Shown one piece after another: positions 1 to 9,341 of a stretch of DNA of 64,000 bases. This stretch comes from Paraburkholderia translucens. Lineage in GTDB: Bacteria > Pseudomonadota > Gammaproteobacteria > Burkholderiales > Burkholderiaceae. The stretch is from the NCBI RefSeq assembly GCF_020881035.1, contig NZ_JAJITC010000004.1, positions 124,001-188,000 of the forward strand, read 5' to 3'. A program made the position numbers and the translations under genes. Position 1 is the first letter of the stretch. Every line of letters begins with the position of its first letter. The notes beneath the pieces were generated by a model. It saw nothing but the letters and a program-made list of their open reading frames with translations, had not been told where the DNA came from and searched no databases.

Positions 1-1
1 C

Positions 2-94
2 TATCACAACATCGTCAAGGCCGTGCTCGAAGGCGCCGCGGGTATGAAGTCGTCCGCCGCATCAAGCGCAACTGCCGGCGCGAATGCCGCCTGA
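2..94 (+). CDS. coxS: Molybdenum hydroxylase [2Fe-2S] small subunit, C-terminal end (partial)
   Basis: Only the last 30 residues are inside the window. They read [16 protein letters not shown] and then a short Ala/Ser tail before TGA. The YHNIVKAV segment is typical of the C-terminal end of small iron-sulfur subunits of the xanthine dehydrogenase/CO dehydrogenase family, which pass electrons from the molybdenum subunit to FAD. The stop lies 10 bases before the start of the large subunit gene, so the two are surely co-transcribed. The cysteine motifs lie outside the window and cannot be checked. Confidence 0.8.
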   Translation, partial: YHNIVKAVLEGAAGMKSSAASSATAGANAA

Positions 95-104
95 GGAGCC
101 GACG

Positions 105-2498
105 ATGAACGCACCCGATACCCCGAGCCTGATCGGCGCCGCCGTCGAACGCAAGGAAGACTATCGCTTCCTCACCGGCCAAGGCCAGTACACCGACGAC
201 ATCATCCTGCCGCGGCAAACCTACGCGGTGTTTCTGCGCTCGCCGTATGCGCACGCGAAGATCACGAGCATCGACACGAGCGCGGCCCGACAGTCGCCAG
301 GCGTCGTGGCGATCTTCACCGGCGCGGATCTCGCCGCCGAGAACGTCGGCGGACTGCCGTGCGGCTGGCTGATCCACAGCATCGACGGCAAGCCGATGAA
401 CGAACCGCCGCATCCCGTGATCGCGCATACGAAAGCGCGGCACGTGGGCGACCAGGTCGCGCTCGTGATCGCCGAATCGATCAATGCCGCGAAAGATGCG
501 GCCGAACTGATCGAGGTCAATTACGACGTCCTGCCTGCCGTCGTCGATACCGCGCATGCGGCCGATCCAGGTCAGGCGGCCGTGCACGACGAAGTGCCCG
601 ACAACGTCTGCTACAACTGGGGCCACGGCGACAAGGCCGCGACCGATGCCGCGTTCGCGAGAGCCGCGCACGTCACCACGCTCGACATCGTCAACAACCG
701 CCTCGTGCCGAACGCGATCGAACCGCGCGCGGTCAACGCGAGCTTCTCGGCGCAGGACGACAGCTACACCCTGTATGTCGCCAATCAGAATCCGCACGTC
801 GAGCGGCTCCTGATGGCCGCATTCGTGCTGTCGCTGCCGGAATCGAAGCTGCGCGTGATCGCGCCGGACGTCGGCGGCGGCTTCGGCTCGAAGATCTTCC
901 TGTACGCTGAAGACGTTGCGCTCACGTGGGCATCGAAGAAGATCGGCCGGCCGGTCAAATGGACGGCCGAGCGCTCCGAGGCCTTCCTCTCCGACGCGCA
1001 TGGCCGCGACCATGTGACGAAGGCAGAACTCGCGATGGACGCCGACGGCAAGTTCCTCGCGATGCGCGTGCATACGATCGCGAACATGGGCGCGTATCTG
1101 TCGACGTTCGCGTCGAGCGTGCCGACCATCCTGTACGCGACGCTGCTCGCCGGGCAATACGCGACGCCCGCGATCTACGCCGAAGTGAAGGCCGTCTTCA
1201 CCAACACCGTTCCCGTCGATGCGTATCGCGGCGCGGGCCGGCCGGAAGCCACCTTCGTCGTCGAGCGTCTGGTCGAAACGGCGGCGCGGGAGATGAAGCT
1301 CGATCCCGCGGAAATCCGCCGCCGCAATTTCATCACGCAGTTCCCGTACGCGACGCCGGTCGGCCTCACCTACGACACCGGCGACTACCACGCGATCCTC
1401 GCGCGCGCACTCGAAATCGCGGACGTCGAGGGCTTCGCCGCGCGCCGGCAGGAGTCCGAAAAGAACGGCAAGCGACGCGGCCTCGGCTACTCGTGCTACA
1501 TCGAGGCATGCGGTCTCGCGCCGTCCAATATCGCGGGCGCGCTCGGCGCACGCGCGGGCCTGTTCGAAGTCGGCCAGATCCGCGTGCATCCGACCGGTTC
1601 GGTCACCGTGTTCACGGGCTCGCATAGTCACGGTCAGGGACATGAGACGACCTTCGCGCAGGTCGTCGCGGACCGGCTCGGCATTGCGCTCGAAAGCGTC
1701 GAGGTCGTGCATGGCGACACCGGCCGCATCGCGTTCGGCATGGGCACCTATGGCTCGCGCTCGATCGCGGTCGGCGGCTCGGCGATCTCGAAGGCCCTCG
1801 ACAAGATCGAAGCAAAGGCGAAGAAAATCGCCGCGCATCTGCTCGAAGCGTCGGCTGAAGACATCGAGTTCAAGAACGGCGTGTTTCGCGTCGCGGGCAC
1901 CGATCGCACCAAGGCGTTCGCGGAAATCTCGCTCGCCGCGTACGTGCCGCACAACTATCCGCTCGATGTGCTCGAACCGGGGCTCGAAGAAAGCGCGTTC
2001 TACGATCCGACCAACTTCACCTATCCGTCGGGCGCGTATATCTGCGAGATCGAAGTCGATCCGGACACCGGCGTGTCGCGCATCCAGAAGTTCACCGCGG
2101 TCGACGATTTCGGCAACGTGATCAATCCGATGATCGTCGAAGGTCAGGTGCATGGCGGCCTCGGGCAAGGCATCGGCCAGGCGCTGCTCGAGCGCTGCGT
2201 GTACGACAGCGATAGCGGCCAACTGCTGTCCGGCTCTTACATGGACTACGCGATGCCGCGAGCGTGCGACCTGCCCGACTTCACGGTCGAAACCGTCAAG
2301 GGCACGCCGTGCACGCACAATCCGCTCGGCGTGAAAGGCTGCGGCGAGGCGGGCGCGATCGGCTCGCCGCCAGCGGTGATCAACGCGATCATCGACGCGC
2401 TCGCCCCGCTTGGCGTGACCAATCTGCAGATGCCGGCCACGCCGCATCGCGTGTGGTCCGCGATTCAAGCCGCGCAATCGGCCGCGAAACAAGCCTGA
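105..2498 (+). CDS. coxL: Molybdopterin-binding large subunit, form II CO dehydrogenase-like (CoxL)
   Basis: This 797-residue protein is the catalytic subunit of a xanthine dehydrogenase-family enzyme that holds the molybdopterin cofactor. Visible motifs are VGGGFGSK near residue 256, [10 protein letters not shown] near 372-381, and KGCGEAGA near 743-749, whose Glu is the expected catalytic base. True form I CO dehydrogenases carry AYRCSFR with a Mo/Cu-bridging Cys; here the loop is AYRGAGR, the form II type, so CO may not be the substrate. An ATG at 84 is in frame, but ATG 105 follows AGGAG at a good distance and is preferred. It sits between coxS and coxM. A large open frame on the opposite strand is a GC-rich shadow. 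Confidence 0.93.
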   Translation: MNAPDTPSLIGAAVERKEDYRFLTGQGQYTDDIILPRQTYAVFLRSPYAHAKITSIDTSAARQSPGVVAIFTGADLAAENVGGLPCGWLIHSIDGKPMNEPPHPVIAHTKARHVGDQVALVIAESINAAKDAAELIEVNYDVLPAVVDTAHAADPGQAAVHDEVPDNVCYNWGHGDKAATDAAFARAAHVTTLDIVNNRLVPNAIEPRAVNASFSAQDDSYTLYVANQNPHVERLLMAAFVLSLPESKLRVIAPDVGGGFGSKIFLYAEDVALTWASKKIGRPVKWTAERSEAFLSDAHGRDHVTKAELAMDADGKFLAMRVHTIANMGAYLSTFASSVPTILYATLLAGQYATPAIYAEVKAVFTNTVPVDAYRGAGRPEATFVVERLVETAAREMKLDPAEIRRRNFITQFPYATPVGLTYDTGDYHAILARALEIADVEGFAARRQESEKNGKRRGLGYSCYIEACGLAPSNIAGALGARAGLFEVGQIRVHPTGSVTVFTGSHSHGQGHETTFAQVVADRLGIALESVEVVHGDTGRIAFGMGTYGSRSIAVGGSAISKALDKIEAKAKKIAAHLLEASAEDIEFKNGVFRVAGTDRTKAFAEISLAAYVPHNYPLDVLEPGLEESAFYDPTNFTYPSGAYICEIEVDPDTGVSRIQKFTAVDDFGNVINPMIVEGQVHGGLGQGIGQALLERCVYDSDSGQLLSGSYMDYAMPRACDLPDFTVETVKGTPCTHNPLGVKGCGEAGAIGSPPAVINAIIDALAPLGVTNLQMPATPHRVWSAIQAAQSAAKQA

Positions 2499-2526
2499 CC
2501 CAACGATCCTGAGCGGAGCATTCGAC

Positions 2527-3324
2527 ATGTATTCATTCGAGTATCAACGCGCGACGGATCCGCAAGCGGCCGCCGCAGCCCTCGCCGCCGACAGTGACGC
2601 GAAGTTCCTCGCCGGCGGCCAGAGCCTTTTGCCGACGATGCGCCTGCGTCTCGCGCAACCGTCGCGGCTGATCGACGTGACGCGCATTCCCGCGCTGAAG
2701 TCGATCACCGTCGACGCGAGCACGGTGACGATCGGCGCGGCCGTGTGCCACGCGGACGTCGCCGAGCACGCGGACCTGCGGCGCGTCTTGCCGGCGCTCG
2801 CTGACCTCGCCGGCAATATCGGCGATCGCCAGGTGCGCGCGCTCGGCACGATCGGCGGCTCACTCGCGAACAACGACCCGGCCGCGTGCTATCCGGCCGC
2901 GGCAATGGGCCTCGATGCGACGATCGTCACGGACCGGCGGCGCATCACGTCGGGCGATTTCTTTGTCGGCATGTACGAGACCGCGCTCGCGCCCGACGAG
3001 CTGATCGTCGCGGTCGAGTTTCCGGTACCCGAGCGCGCCGCGTACGAGAAATTCCGCAATCCCGCCTCGCACTTCGCGCTGGTCGGCGTGTTCGTTGCGA
3101 AGTTTGCGAGCGGGGTACGGGTCGCCGTGACGGGCGCGGCGTCATCGGTATTTCGCGTTGCCGAGCTGGAAAGCGCGCTGTCGGCGAACTTCACGCCCGA
3201 GGCGGCACGCGCGGTGAGCGTGTCGCCTGACGAGCTGAATGAAGACATGCACGCGAGCGCCGCGTATCGCGCGCATCTGATTCCGGTGCTCGCCGCGCGT
3301 GCGGTCACGAAGGCAAATACTTAG
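2527..3324 (+). CDS. coxM: FAD-binding medium subunit of the molybdenum hydroxylase (CoxM)
   Basis: This 265-residue protein is the flavoprotein subunit that accepts electrons from the [2Fe-2S] subunit. The two FAD-binding signatures of the family are present: AGGQSLLP at residues 29-36 and TIGGSLANNDPAA at 108-120. The length is close to the usual value of about 285. It begins 28 bases after coxL with a GGAG-like ribosome site. Order S-L-M differs from the M-S-L order of the classical Oligotropha CO operon and is common in form II clusters. Confidence 0.92.
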   Translation: MYSFEYQRATDPQAAAAALAADSDAKFLAGGQSLLPTMRLRLAQPSRLIDVTRIPALKSITVDASTVTIGAAVCHADVAEHADLRRVLPALADLAGNIGDRQVRALGTIGGSLANNDPAACYPAAAMGLDATIVTDRRRITSGDFFVGMYETALAPDELIVAVEFPVPERAAYEKFRNPASHFALVGVFVAKFASGVRVAVTGAASSVFRVAELESALSANFTPEAARAVSVSPDELNEDMHASAAYRAHLIPVLAARAVTKANT

Positions 3325-3344
3325 CGATCCTTGCCACCTCGTCC

Positions 3345-3384
3345 GGCCGGCGCGCGCTGAGACCGCAGCGCGCGCAAGCCGGCC
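3345..3384 (+). other. Long GC-rich hairpin between coxM and coxD
   Basis: GGCCGG at 3345-3350 pairs with CCGGCC at 3379-3384, and CGCGCGCTG at 3351-3359 pairs with CAGCGCGCG at 3366-3374. The loop is six bases, with a four-base bulge on the right side. No T-run follows, so it is not a standard intrinsic terminator. It lies in the 170-base space between the genes for the enzyme subunits and the genes for maturation proteins. It may protect the upstream mRNA or lower downstream expression (inference). Confidence 0.55.
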
Positions 3385-3494
3385 TGGCTCGTTTTCCGAG
3401 CTGGCGCAGGCGTTTGAGGTTGGCCTCGCGCCCGTTACATTCTTCTCTCGCGCCATGCTTTCGCCACGGCCTGTCGCGCAGATTCAGGACCACC

Positions 3495-4376
3495 ATGCAG
3501 CCGGCTTCGATTGACGACACCCTCGCCCAACTCGCCGCCCAGCGTTATTTCGCGAGCCGCGAACTCGCGACCGCGCTGTATCTCGCGCTGCGCATGGAGC
3601 GGCCGCTGTTCGTCGAAGGCGAGCCGGGGGTCGGCAAGACCGAACTCGCGAAAGCCGCGGCCGGCATGCTTGGCACCACGCTGCTGCGACTGCAATGCTA
3701 TGAGGGCCTCGACACCGCGAGTGCGCTCTATGAATGGGACTACCCGCGTCAGATCATGGCGCTGCGGCTTGCCGAAGCGAGCGGCGAGCGCCCCGACAAC
3801 GACACGCTGTATCGCGGCGAATTCCTGCTCAAGCGTCCGCTGCTGCAGGCGCTCATGCCCGACGAACACCATCCCGGGGCGCGGCGCGTGCTGCTGATCG
3901 ACGAAATCGACCGCGCCGACGAACCGTTCGAGGCATTCCTGCTCGAACTGCTTTCGGACTTCCAGGTATCGATTCCCGAATACGGCACCGTGCACGCGGC
4001 GCAACCGCCGCTCGTCATCATGACGTCGAACCGCACGCGCGAAGTGCATGACGCGTTGAAGCGGCGCTGTCTGTATCAATGGATCGGCTATCCGGATCGC
4101 GAGCGCGAACTCGAGATCGTCGCCGCGCGCGCGCCGAATACGTCGGCGCAATTGCAGCGGCGCGCGGTCGATTTCGTGCATCGGCTGCGCGGCATGGATC
4201 TGTTCAAGGCGCCCGGCATCGCCGAAACGATCGATTGGTGCCGCGCGCTCGAAGCGCTGTCGGTCACCGAGCTCGATCCGCAATCCGTGCAGAACACGCT
4301 CGGCGTCCTGCTCAAGTATCAGGACGATCTCGCGCGCATAGACGCCGCGCAGATCGCGCAGTGTCTGTCCGGGTGA
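3495..4376 (+). CDS. coxD: MoxR-type AAA+ ATPase (CoxD)
   Basis: This 293-residue protein is a MoxR-family AAA+ ATPase. Walker A is GEPGVGKT at residues 42-49 and Walker B is LLIDEIDRAD near 133-142; a sensor region MTSNRTRE follows. In the characterised CO dehydrogenase system CoxD is a chaperone ATPase needed for building the metal centre. A longer frame opens at 3414, but ATG 3495 gives the usual N-terminus. It is 11 bases from coxE, its expected VWA partner. In this operon the expected role is maturation of CoxL, by family knowledge. Confidence 0.9.
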   Translation: MQPASIDDTLAQLAAQRYFASRELATALYLALRMERPLFVEGEPGVGKTELAKAAAGMLGTTLLRLQCYEGLDTASALYEWDYPRQIMALRLAEASGERPDNDTLYRGEFLLKRPLLQALMPDEHHPGARRVLLIDEIDRADEPFEAFLLELLSDFQVSIPEYGTVHAAQPPLVIMTSNRTREVHDALKRRCLYQWIGYPDRERELEIVAARAPNTSAQLQRRAVDFVHRLRGMDLFKAPGIAETIDWCRALEALSVTELDPQSVQNTLGVLLKYQDDLARIDAAQIAQCLSG

Positions 4377-4387
4377 GGATCGTTGGC

Positions 4388-5620
4388 ATGACGAACCCGC
4401 CCGCCGCACCCATGCTCGCGCGCAACGTCGTCCATTTCGTCCGGGTGCTGCGCGGCGCTGGCCTGCCGATGTCACCTGCACAGGCGGTCGACGCACTCGC
4501 CGCGCTGCAATGGATCGACCTCGGCCACCGCGACGACGTGCGCGCCGCGCTTGCCGCGCTGCTCGTCACCGCGCCCGACGAACGCGAACTCTTCGATGCC
4601 GCGTTCGATCTGTTCTGGCGCGACCCCGATTGGGAAGGCAAGTTGCGCGCGCTGTTGCTGCCCAAAGTGCGCGACGGGGTGCCGCCGCCGAAACGCAACA
4701 ACCGGCTCGCCGATGCGCTCGCGGTGCGCATGCCCCCGTCGCCGAATTTGCATGTTCCGCAGGAGACCGTGCAGCACGAACTGCACGCTCAGCTCACGTT
4801 CAGCGCGGAGGAGCGGCTCCGGCATCGCGATTTCGACACGCTGAGCGCCGACGAATGGCGCACGCTGCGTCATCTGATCCGGGGCCAGCGGCTGCCGCTC
4901 GCAACCGAGCCGACACGGCGTCTGAAGGCTGCGTCATACGGCACGCACGCCGATCTGCGCGCGAGCGCGCGGCACGCGGTGCGCGCGGGCGGCGACTGGA
5001 CCGTGTGGAAGTACCGCGCGACGGTCGAGCGCAAGCCGCCTCTCGTGCTGCTGCTCGACATCTCCGGCTCGATGAGCAACTACTCGCGCGCGGTGCTCTA
5101 CTTCTGCCACGCGCTGCTGCAGTCGCGCGAGCGTCTGCAGGTGTTTCTGTTCGGCACGCGGCTCACGAACGCGACGCGCGCATTGCGCGAGCGCGATCCC
5201 GACGTCGCGATCGCCACGCTCAGCGACCAGGTGGTCGACTGGTCGGGCGGCACGCGCATCGGCGCGGCGCTCGCCGAGTTCAACCGGCGCTGGGCACGAC
5301 GCGTGCTCACTGGTCGCGCGACGGTGCTGCTCGTCACCGATGGCCTCGATCACGAAGCGATCGATGTGCTCGATACCGAAATGGCGCGCCTCGCGCGCTT
5401 CGCGCATCGCGTCGTGTGGCTCAATCCGCTGCTGCGTTTCAGCGGCTTCGCGCCGAAAGCGCGCGGCGTGCAGGCAATCCTGCCGCATGTCGACGCGCAT
5501 CGTCCGGTTCATAATCTAGACAGTCTTGCAGCGTTCGGCCGCGATCTCGCGCAACTGACGCGCGCGCCTCGCCGCGCCGTCGCCGCAACGACACTCGCAG
5601 GAGCAACGTCATGGAATTGA
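4388..5620 (+). CDS. coxE: VWA domain-containing protein (CoxE)
   Basis: This 410-residue protein has a C-terminal von Willebrand A domain. The metal-ion-dependent adhesion motif DISGSMS lies near residues 224-230 and VTDGLDHE follows near 317. MoxR ATPases usually act with such VWA proteins, and CoxD/CoxE form this pair for CO dehydrogenase maturation. The frame extends upstream to 4079 inside coxD, but ATG 4388 just after the coxD stop is the sensible start. Its end overlaps coxG by 10 bases, which indicates translational coupling. Confidence 0.88.
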   Translation: MTNPPAAPMLARNVVHFVRVLRGAGLPMSPAQAVDALAALQWIDLGHRDDVRAALAALLVTAPDERELFDAAFDLFWRDPDWEGKLRALLLPKVRDGVPPPKRNNRLADALAVRMPPSPNLHVPQETVQHELHAQLTFSAEERLRHRDFDTLSADEWRTLRHLIRGQRLPLATEPTRRLKAASYGTHADLRASARHAVRAGGDWTVWKYRATVERKPPLVLLLDISGSMSNYSRAVLYFCHALLQSRERLQVFLFGTRLTNATRALRERDPDVAIATLSDQVVDWSGGTRIGAALAEFNRRWARRVLTGRATVLLVTDGLDHEAIDVLDTEMARLARFAHRVVWLNPLLRFSGFAPKARGVQAILPHVDAHRPVHNLDSLAAFGRDLAQLTRAPRRAVAATTLAGATSWN

Positions 5621-6237
5621 GCGAAACTCATACGCTACCGGTCGCGCAGCAGCAAACGTGGGACGCGTTGAACGATACCGCGATTCTGCGCGGCTGCATC
5701 CCCGGCTGCGAGAGCATCGACCCCGACGGTGAAAATGCGTATCTGGTCGCGCTGAGCGCGGCGGTCGGTCCAGTCAAGGCACGCTTCAAAGGGCGTATGC
5801 AATTGACCGGCATCGATGCGCCGAACACTTACACGATCGTCTTCGAAGGCCAGGGCGGCGCCGCCGGCTTTGCGAAGGGCAACGCGCAGGTCACGCTCGA
5901 GGCGGACGGCGAGGCCGCGACGAAGCTTTCCTACACCGCCAACGCACAGGTCGGCGGCAAGCTCGCGCAGATCGGCTCGCGGCTCGTCGACGGCGCGGCG
6001 CGCAAGATTGCCGGGGAATTCTTCAGGCGCTTTACGGCCCGGCTCTCGGGCGACGATAGCGCGGATCAGGCAGCGGGCGGTGACGCAGCGGTGGATGCCG
6101 AGGCGGAAGCAGAAGCAGAAGCCGCGTCCGCGCCCGAGTCCGCGCCAACGGAATCGACTGAGACCGCGGACGGCGAGTCCGGCGGCGCAGCAAAGAAAGG
6201 GAAGAAATCATGGACAGCGTGGATCTCGAAGTTCTGA
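5611..6237 (+). CDS. coxG: SRPBCC-fold protein of the CoxG family
   Basis: This 208-residue protein begins with a CoxG-type START/SRPBCC domain (about residues 1-145, including PVAQQQTWDALNDTAILRGCIPGCE). It is followed by an acidic Ala/Glu stretch (about 150-195) and a short basic aromatic end, KKSWTAWISKF. In Oligotropha CoxG helps to recruit the enzyme to the cytoplasmic membrane; the amphipathic end here could do the same (inference). It overlaps coxE by 10 bases and the next gene by 28 bases. Confidence 0.88.
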   Translation: MELSETHTLPVAQQQTWDALNDTAILRGCIPGCESIDPDGENAYLVALSAAVGPVKARFKGRMQLTGIDAPNTYTIVFEGQGGAAGFAKGNAQVTLEADGEAATKLSYTANAQVGGKLAQIGSRLVDGAARKIAGEFFRRFTARLSGDDSADQAAGGDAAVDAEAEAEAEAASAPESAPTESTETADGESGGAAKKGKKSWTAWISKF

Positions 6238-7232
6238 AAACCAGCGCCCGTTGGCTGGAGGACGGACATCGCGCGCTCCTCGTGACGGTCGTGAAGACGT
6301 GGGGCTCATCGCCGCGTCCCGAGGGCGCGATGCTCTCGGTGCGCGACGACGGTCTCGTGGTGGGCTCGGTGTCCGGGGGCTGCATCGAGGACGATCTGAT
6401 CGACCGCGTGCGGCAACGCGGCATCGAGCAGACCCATCCGGAAGCGGTGAAGTACGGCATCACGGCCGAGGAAGCGCATCGCTTCGGGCTGCCTTGCGGC
6501 GGCACGATCCAGCTCGTGCTCGAACCGTTGACGCGGCAAAGCGGCATCGCCGAGCTGTGTCATGCGGTGGAAAACGGGCAGCTCGTCGCACGCGAGCTCG
6601 ATATGACGACGGGGGCGGTGCGGCTCGAAAACGCTCAGGCGACCGACGGCGTGCATTTCGATGGCGGGCGTCTGTTGACGATCCACGGTCCGCGCTACCG
6701 GATGCTCGTGATCGGCGCCGGGCAGTTGTCGCGCTACCTGTGCCACATCGCGGTGGGGCTCGATTATCAGGTGACGGTGTGCGATCCGCGCGAGGAATAC
6801 ACCGAGGAATGGGACGTGCCCGGCACGAAGATAGTACGCACGATGCCTGACGATACCGTGATCGACATGAAGCTCGACGAGCGCTGCGCGGTGATCGCGC
6901 TCACGCACGATCCGAAGCTCGACGATCTCGCGCTGATGGAAGCGCTGAAGACGCCGGCGTTCTATGTCGGCGCGCTCGGCTCGCGCCGGAACAATCACGC
7001 GCGCCGCGAGCGCCTGAAGGAGTTCGATCTGAGCGAAGCCGAACTGGCCCGTTTGCATGGGCCGGTCGGCATTTACATCGGCAGCAGGACGCCGCCTGAG
7101 ATTGCGGTGTCGATCCTCGCGGAAGTGACGGCGGCGAAGAATGGCGTGTCGCTGCCGATGATCTTGCAGGTCGAAGGCGCGAAGGCCGCGCGGGAAATCG
7201 CGGCGTCGGGGGGCGCCGCTTGCAGCGTGTAG
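6210..7232 (+). CDS. XdhC/CoxF family molybdenum cofactor insertion protein
   Basis: This 340-residue protein has the two XdhC-family parts: an N-terminal domain with TWGSSPRPEGAMLSV and CIEDDLIDR, and a C-terminal Rossmann-like domain with GAGQLSRYLCHIA near residue 170 and GALGSRRNNHARR near 253. XdhC proteins bind the molybdenum cofactor, promote its sulfuration and insert it into the large subunit. In cox operons this position is called coxF or coxI; I cannot choose between them. It is the last gene of the operon and overlaps coxG by 28 bases. Confidence 0.88.
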   Translation: MDSVDLEVLKTSARWLEDGHRALLVTVVKTWGSSPRPEGAMLSVRDDGLVVGSVSGGCIEDDLIDRVRQRGIEQTHPEAVKYGITAEEAHRFGLPCGGTIQLVLEPLTRQSGIAELCHAVENGQLVARELDMTTGAVRLENAQATDGVHFDGGRLLTIHGPRYRMLVIGAGQLSRYLCHIAVGLDYQVTVCDPREEYTEEWDVPGTKIVRTMPDDTVIDMKLDERCAVIALTHDPKLDDLALMEALKTPAFYVGALGSRRNNHARRERLKEFDLSEAELARLHGPVGIYIGSRTPPEIAVSILAEVTAAKNGVSLPMILQVEGAKAAREIAASGGAACSV

Positions 7233-7431
7233 CCTGCGGCGCTCGGTTGTGAGTTGCCGCCGCGACGCAGATGAGCATTTCCCTCACTGCCGGCACGCCG
7301 GGCGCGCGCCGTGCACCCCGACGGGCAATCTGTGGGGCGCTTCTAAATGCGCGCCAGCCGCTTGACATCGTCGCGGCGCGAACCGACCCTAGCTGGCGTT
7401 CCCGTCAACGTCATCGTCCGGATACCCCCTC

Positions 7432-9330
7432 ATGCGTCTCTCCCTGCTGGTCCTTACCACCGCCGGCTGGCTGGCCGGTATTCACGCCGCGAGCGCGGGC
7501 GTGACGGCCAAACTGGACGAGCCCTACACCAACGAGGGCGAAACGCAGACCTTCACCGCCAACGCGGACGGCTCGTATGCGAAGCTCGATTCGATGACGC
7601 TGCGCGTGAACAACGAAGCCGGCGTCGAGCGGGTCGCGCAGCAATACGTCTGGTTCAACCGCAGCATGGCCGACGTACAGGTCCTGGAGGCCTATACGGT
7701 CAGCGCCGACGGCAAGCGTCATGACGTTCAGCCGGAGCAGATCCGCGACGTGCAGGAAGTCCGCTCGTTCAACGCGCCGATGTTTCAGGACATCCAGGAA
7801 AAGGTCATCGTGTTCCCCGCTGTCGAACCCGGCGCACGCGTGCATCTGACGTACCGCAAGACGCAGCGCCAGCCGATCGTGCCGGGAGAATTCAGCGACT
7901 TCACGCCGCCCGACCTCGCGCCGACGCGCAACTTGCGCCTGATCTACGACCTGCCCGCCGACAAGCCGCTTTACGCCGACGCGCGCGGCTTCAGCGCGGT
8001 GACGCCGGTCACGCGCGACGGCCGCACGCGCTACGAATTCCGTTATGACAAGGCGCATTTCGACCGGCTCGAACGCGGCTCGATAGCGTACGTGTCGTAC
8101 GGCGATCGGTTGATGGTGTCGACCTTCCCGAGCTATGCGGCATTCGCCGCTTCCTACCGCGCTTCCGCGGCGGACCCGGACACTCACGACACCGCGATCA
8201 CCGAGCTTGCATTGCAACTGACCGCGCACGATCACACGCCGCGCGACAAAGCCAAAACGCTGTACGACTGGGTTCGCCGCAATATCCGCTATGTCGCGAT
8301 CTACGTCGGACGCGGCTCCGTCGTGCCGCACAGCGCGAGCGCGATCCTCGCGAACCGGTACGGCGATTGCAAGGACCACGTCGCGCTCTACGGCGCGCTG
8401 CTCGATGCGGTCGGCGTGCGCAACGAGCCGGCGCTGATCAGTAGCGGCACGATCTACACGCTGCCGAGCGTCCCCGGGTACGGCGTCATCAATCACGCCA
8501 TCACGTGGCTGCCCGATTTGCAGATGTACGCGGATTCGACCGCGTCGAACGCCGAGTTCGGTTTTCTGCCTTCGTCCGACATGAACCGGCCGACCGTGCT
8601 GACCGGCGACGGCGTACTCGCGCACACACCGGCCACCGCGCCGATGTCGCGCAGCACCGACCTCGCGATCAGAATCGAACCGGATGGCTCGGCGAGCTTC
8701 ACGTATCGGTTACAGGCTGCGGGGCCGTCCGCCGAGCAGGCGCGCGCGCGGCTGCGCACGCAAACGCCCGCGCAACGCGAGGAATCGATCCAGGCCGAAC
8801 TGCGCAACGCGAACCTGCGCGGCACGGCGACGCTGACGACGAGCGACCTCAGCGCGGCCGACGGCCCGCTCACGCTGACGATGAAAGGCACGCTCGAAAG
8901 TCTCGTGGCGACCGGCATGACGGCCTCGATTCCGGCGCTGACGAGCCTCAGCGGTGGCGTCGCGACCGACACGCGTTACTGGCTAGGCGAACGCAAGCGC
9001 ACGCAACCGTTCGTGTGCCACAACCTCGCGGTCCACGAACGCGCGCGCATCGAGTTGCCCGCGAATTTCAACGTGCTCGATATGCCGGAGGCGCAGCGCA
9101 CGCAGGACCGCTTCATCGATTTCGCGTCGCAATACGCGTTCGATCCGCACAGCAACGTGATCACGATGACGCGCGACGGCACCACGCATTTCGACAGCGA
9201 CGTCTGCACGCCCGAAGATTTCGCGCGCATGCGTCCCGCGATGGAAGCGATCGGGCGGGACGTGCGCGCGGAGGTGATCGTCAGGTCAACGTTGGTGGAG
9301 TCGTCGAATGTGGCGTCGCAAGCGCCTTGA
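7432..9330 (+). CDS. DUF3857 and transglutaminase-like domain exported protein
   Basis: This 632-residue protein starts with a clear signal peptide (MRLSLLVLTTAGWLAGIHAASA). A DUF3857 domain covers roughly residues 40-220. A transglutaminase-like core follows, with YGDCKDH (catalytic Cys near residue 313), a His in NHAITWLP near 350 and an Asp in YADST near 367. It should be periplasmic. Proteins of this build are widespread but poorly understood; a role in cell-envelope peptide or protein crosslinking or cleavage is only a guess. It stands alone between the cox operon and the convergent kinase gene. Confidence 0.85.
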   Translation: MRLSLLVLTTAGWLAGIHAASAGVTAKLDEPYTNEGETQTFTANADGSYAKLDSMTLRVNNEAGVERVAQQYVWFNRSMADVQVLEAYTVSADGKRHDVQPEQIRDVQEVRSFNAPMFQDIQEKVIVFPAVEPGARVHLTYRKTQRQPIVPGEFSDFTPPDLAPTRNLRLIYDLPADKPLYADARGFSAVTPVTRDGRTRYEFRYDKAHFDRLERGSIAYVSYGDRLMVSTFPSYAAFAASYRASAADPDTHDTAITELALQLTAHDHTPRDKAKTLYDWVRRNIRYVAIYVGRGSVVPHSASAILANRYGDCKDHVALYGALLDAVGVRNEPALISSGTIYTLPSVPGYGVINHAITWLPDLQMYADSTASNAEFGFLPSSDMNRPTVLTGDGVLAHTPATAPMSRSTDLAIRIEPDGSASFTYRLQAAGPSAEQARARLRTQTPAQREESIQAELRNANLRGTATLTTSDLSAADGPLTLTMKGTLESLVATGMTASIPALTSLSGGVATDTRYWLGERKRTQPFVCHNLAVHERARIELPANFNVLDMPEAQRTQDRFIDFASQYAFDPHSNVITMTRDGTTHFDSDVCTPEDFARMRPAMEAIGRDVRAEVIVRSTLVESSNVASQAP

Positions 9331-9341
9331 CCGTCAACTCG

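Noticed and set aside
15..2528. An 837-codon open frame antisense to coxL
   Set aside because: Its product is Arg/Ala/Asp-rich and matches no family. It mirrors the codon pattern of coxL in GC-rich DNA.
7411..8625. A 404-codon frame antisense to the DUF3857 gene
   Set aside because: It is a shadow of the real gene on the other strand; the product is Arg/Val-rich without any known motif, and the sense product has a signal peptide and clear domains.
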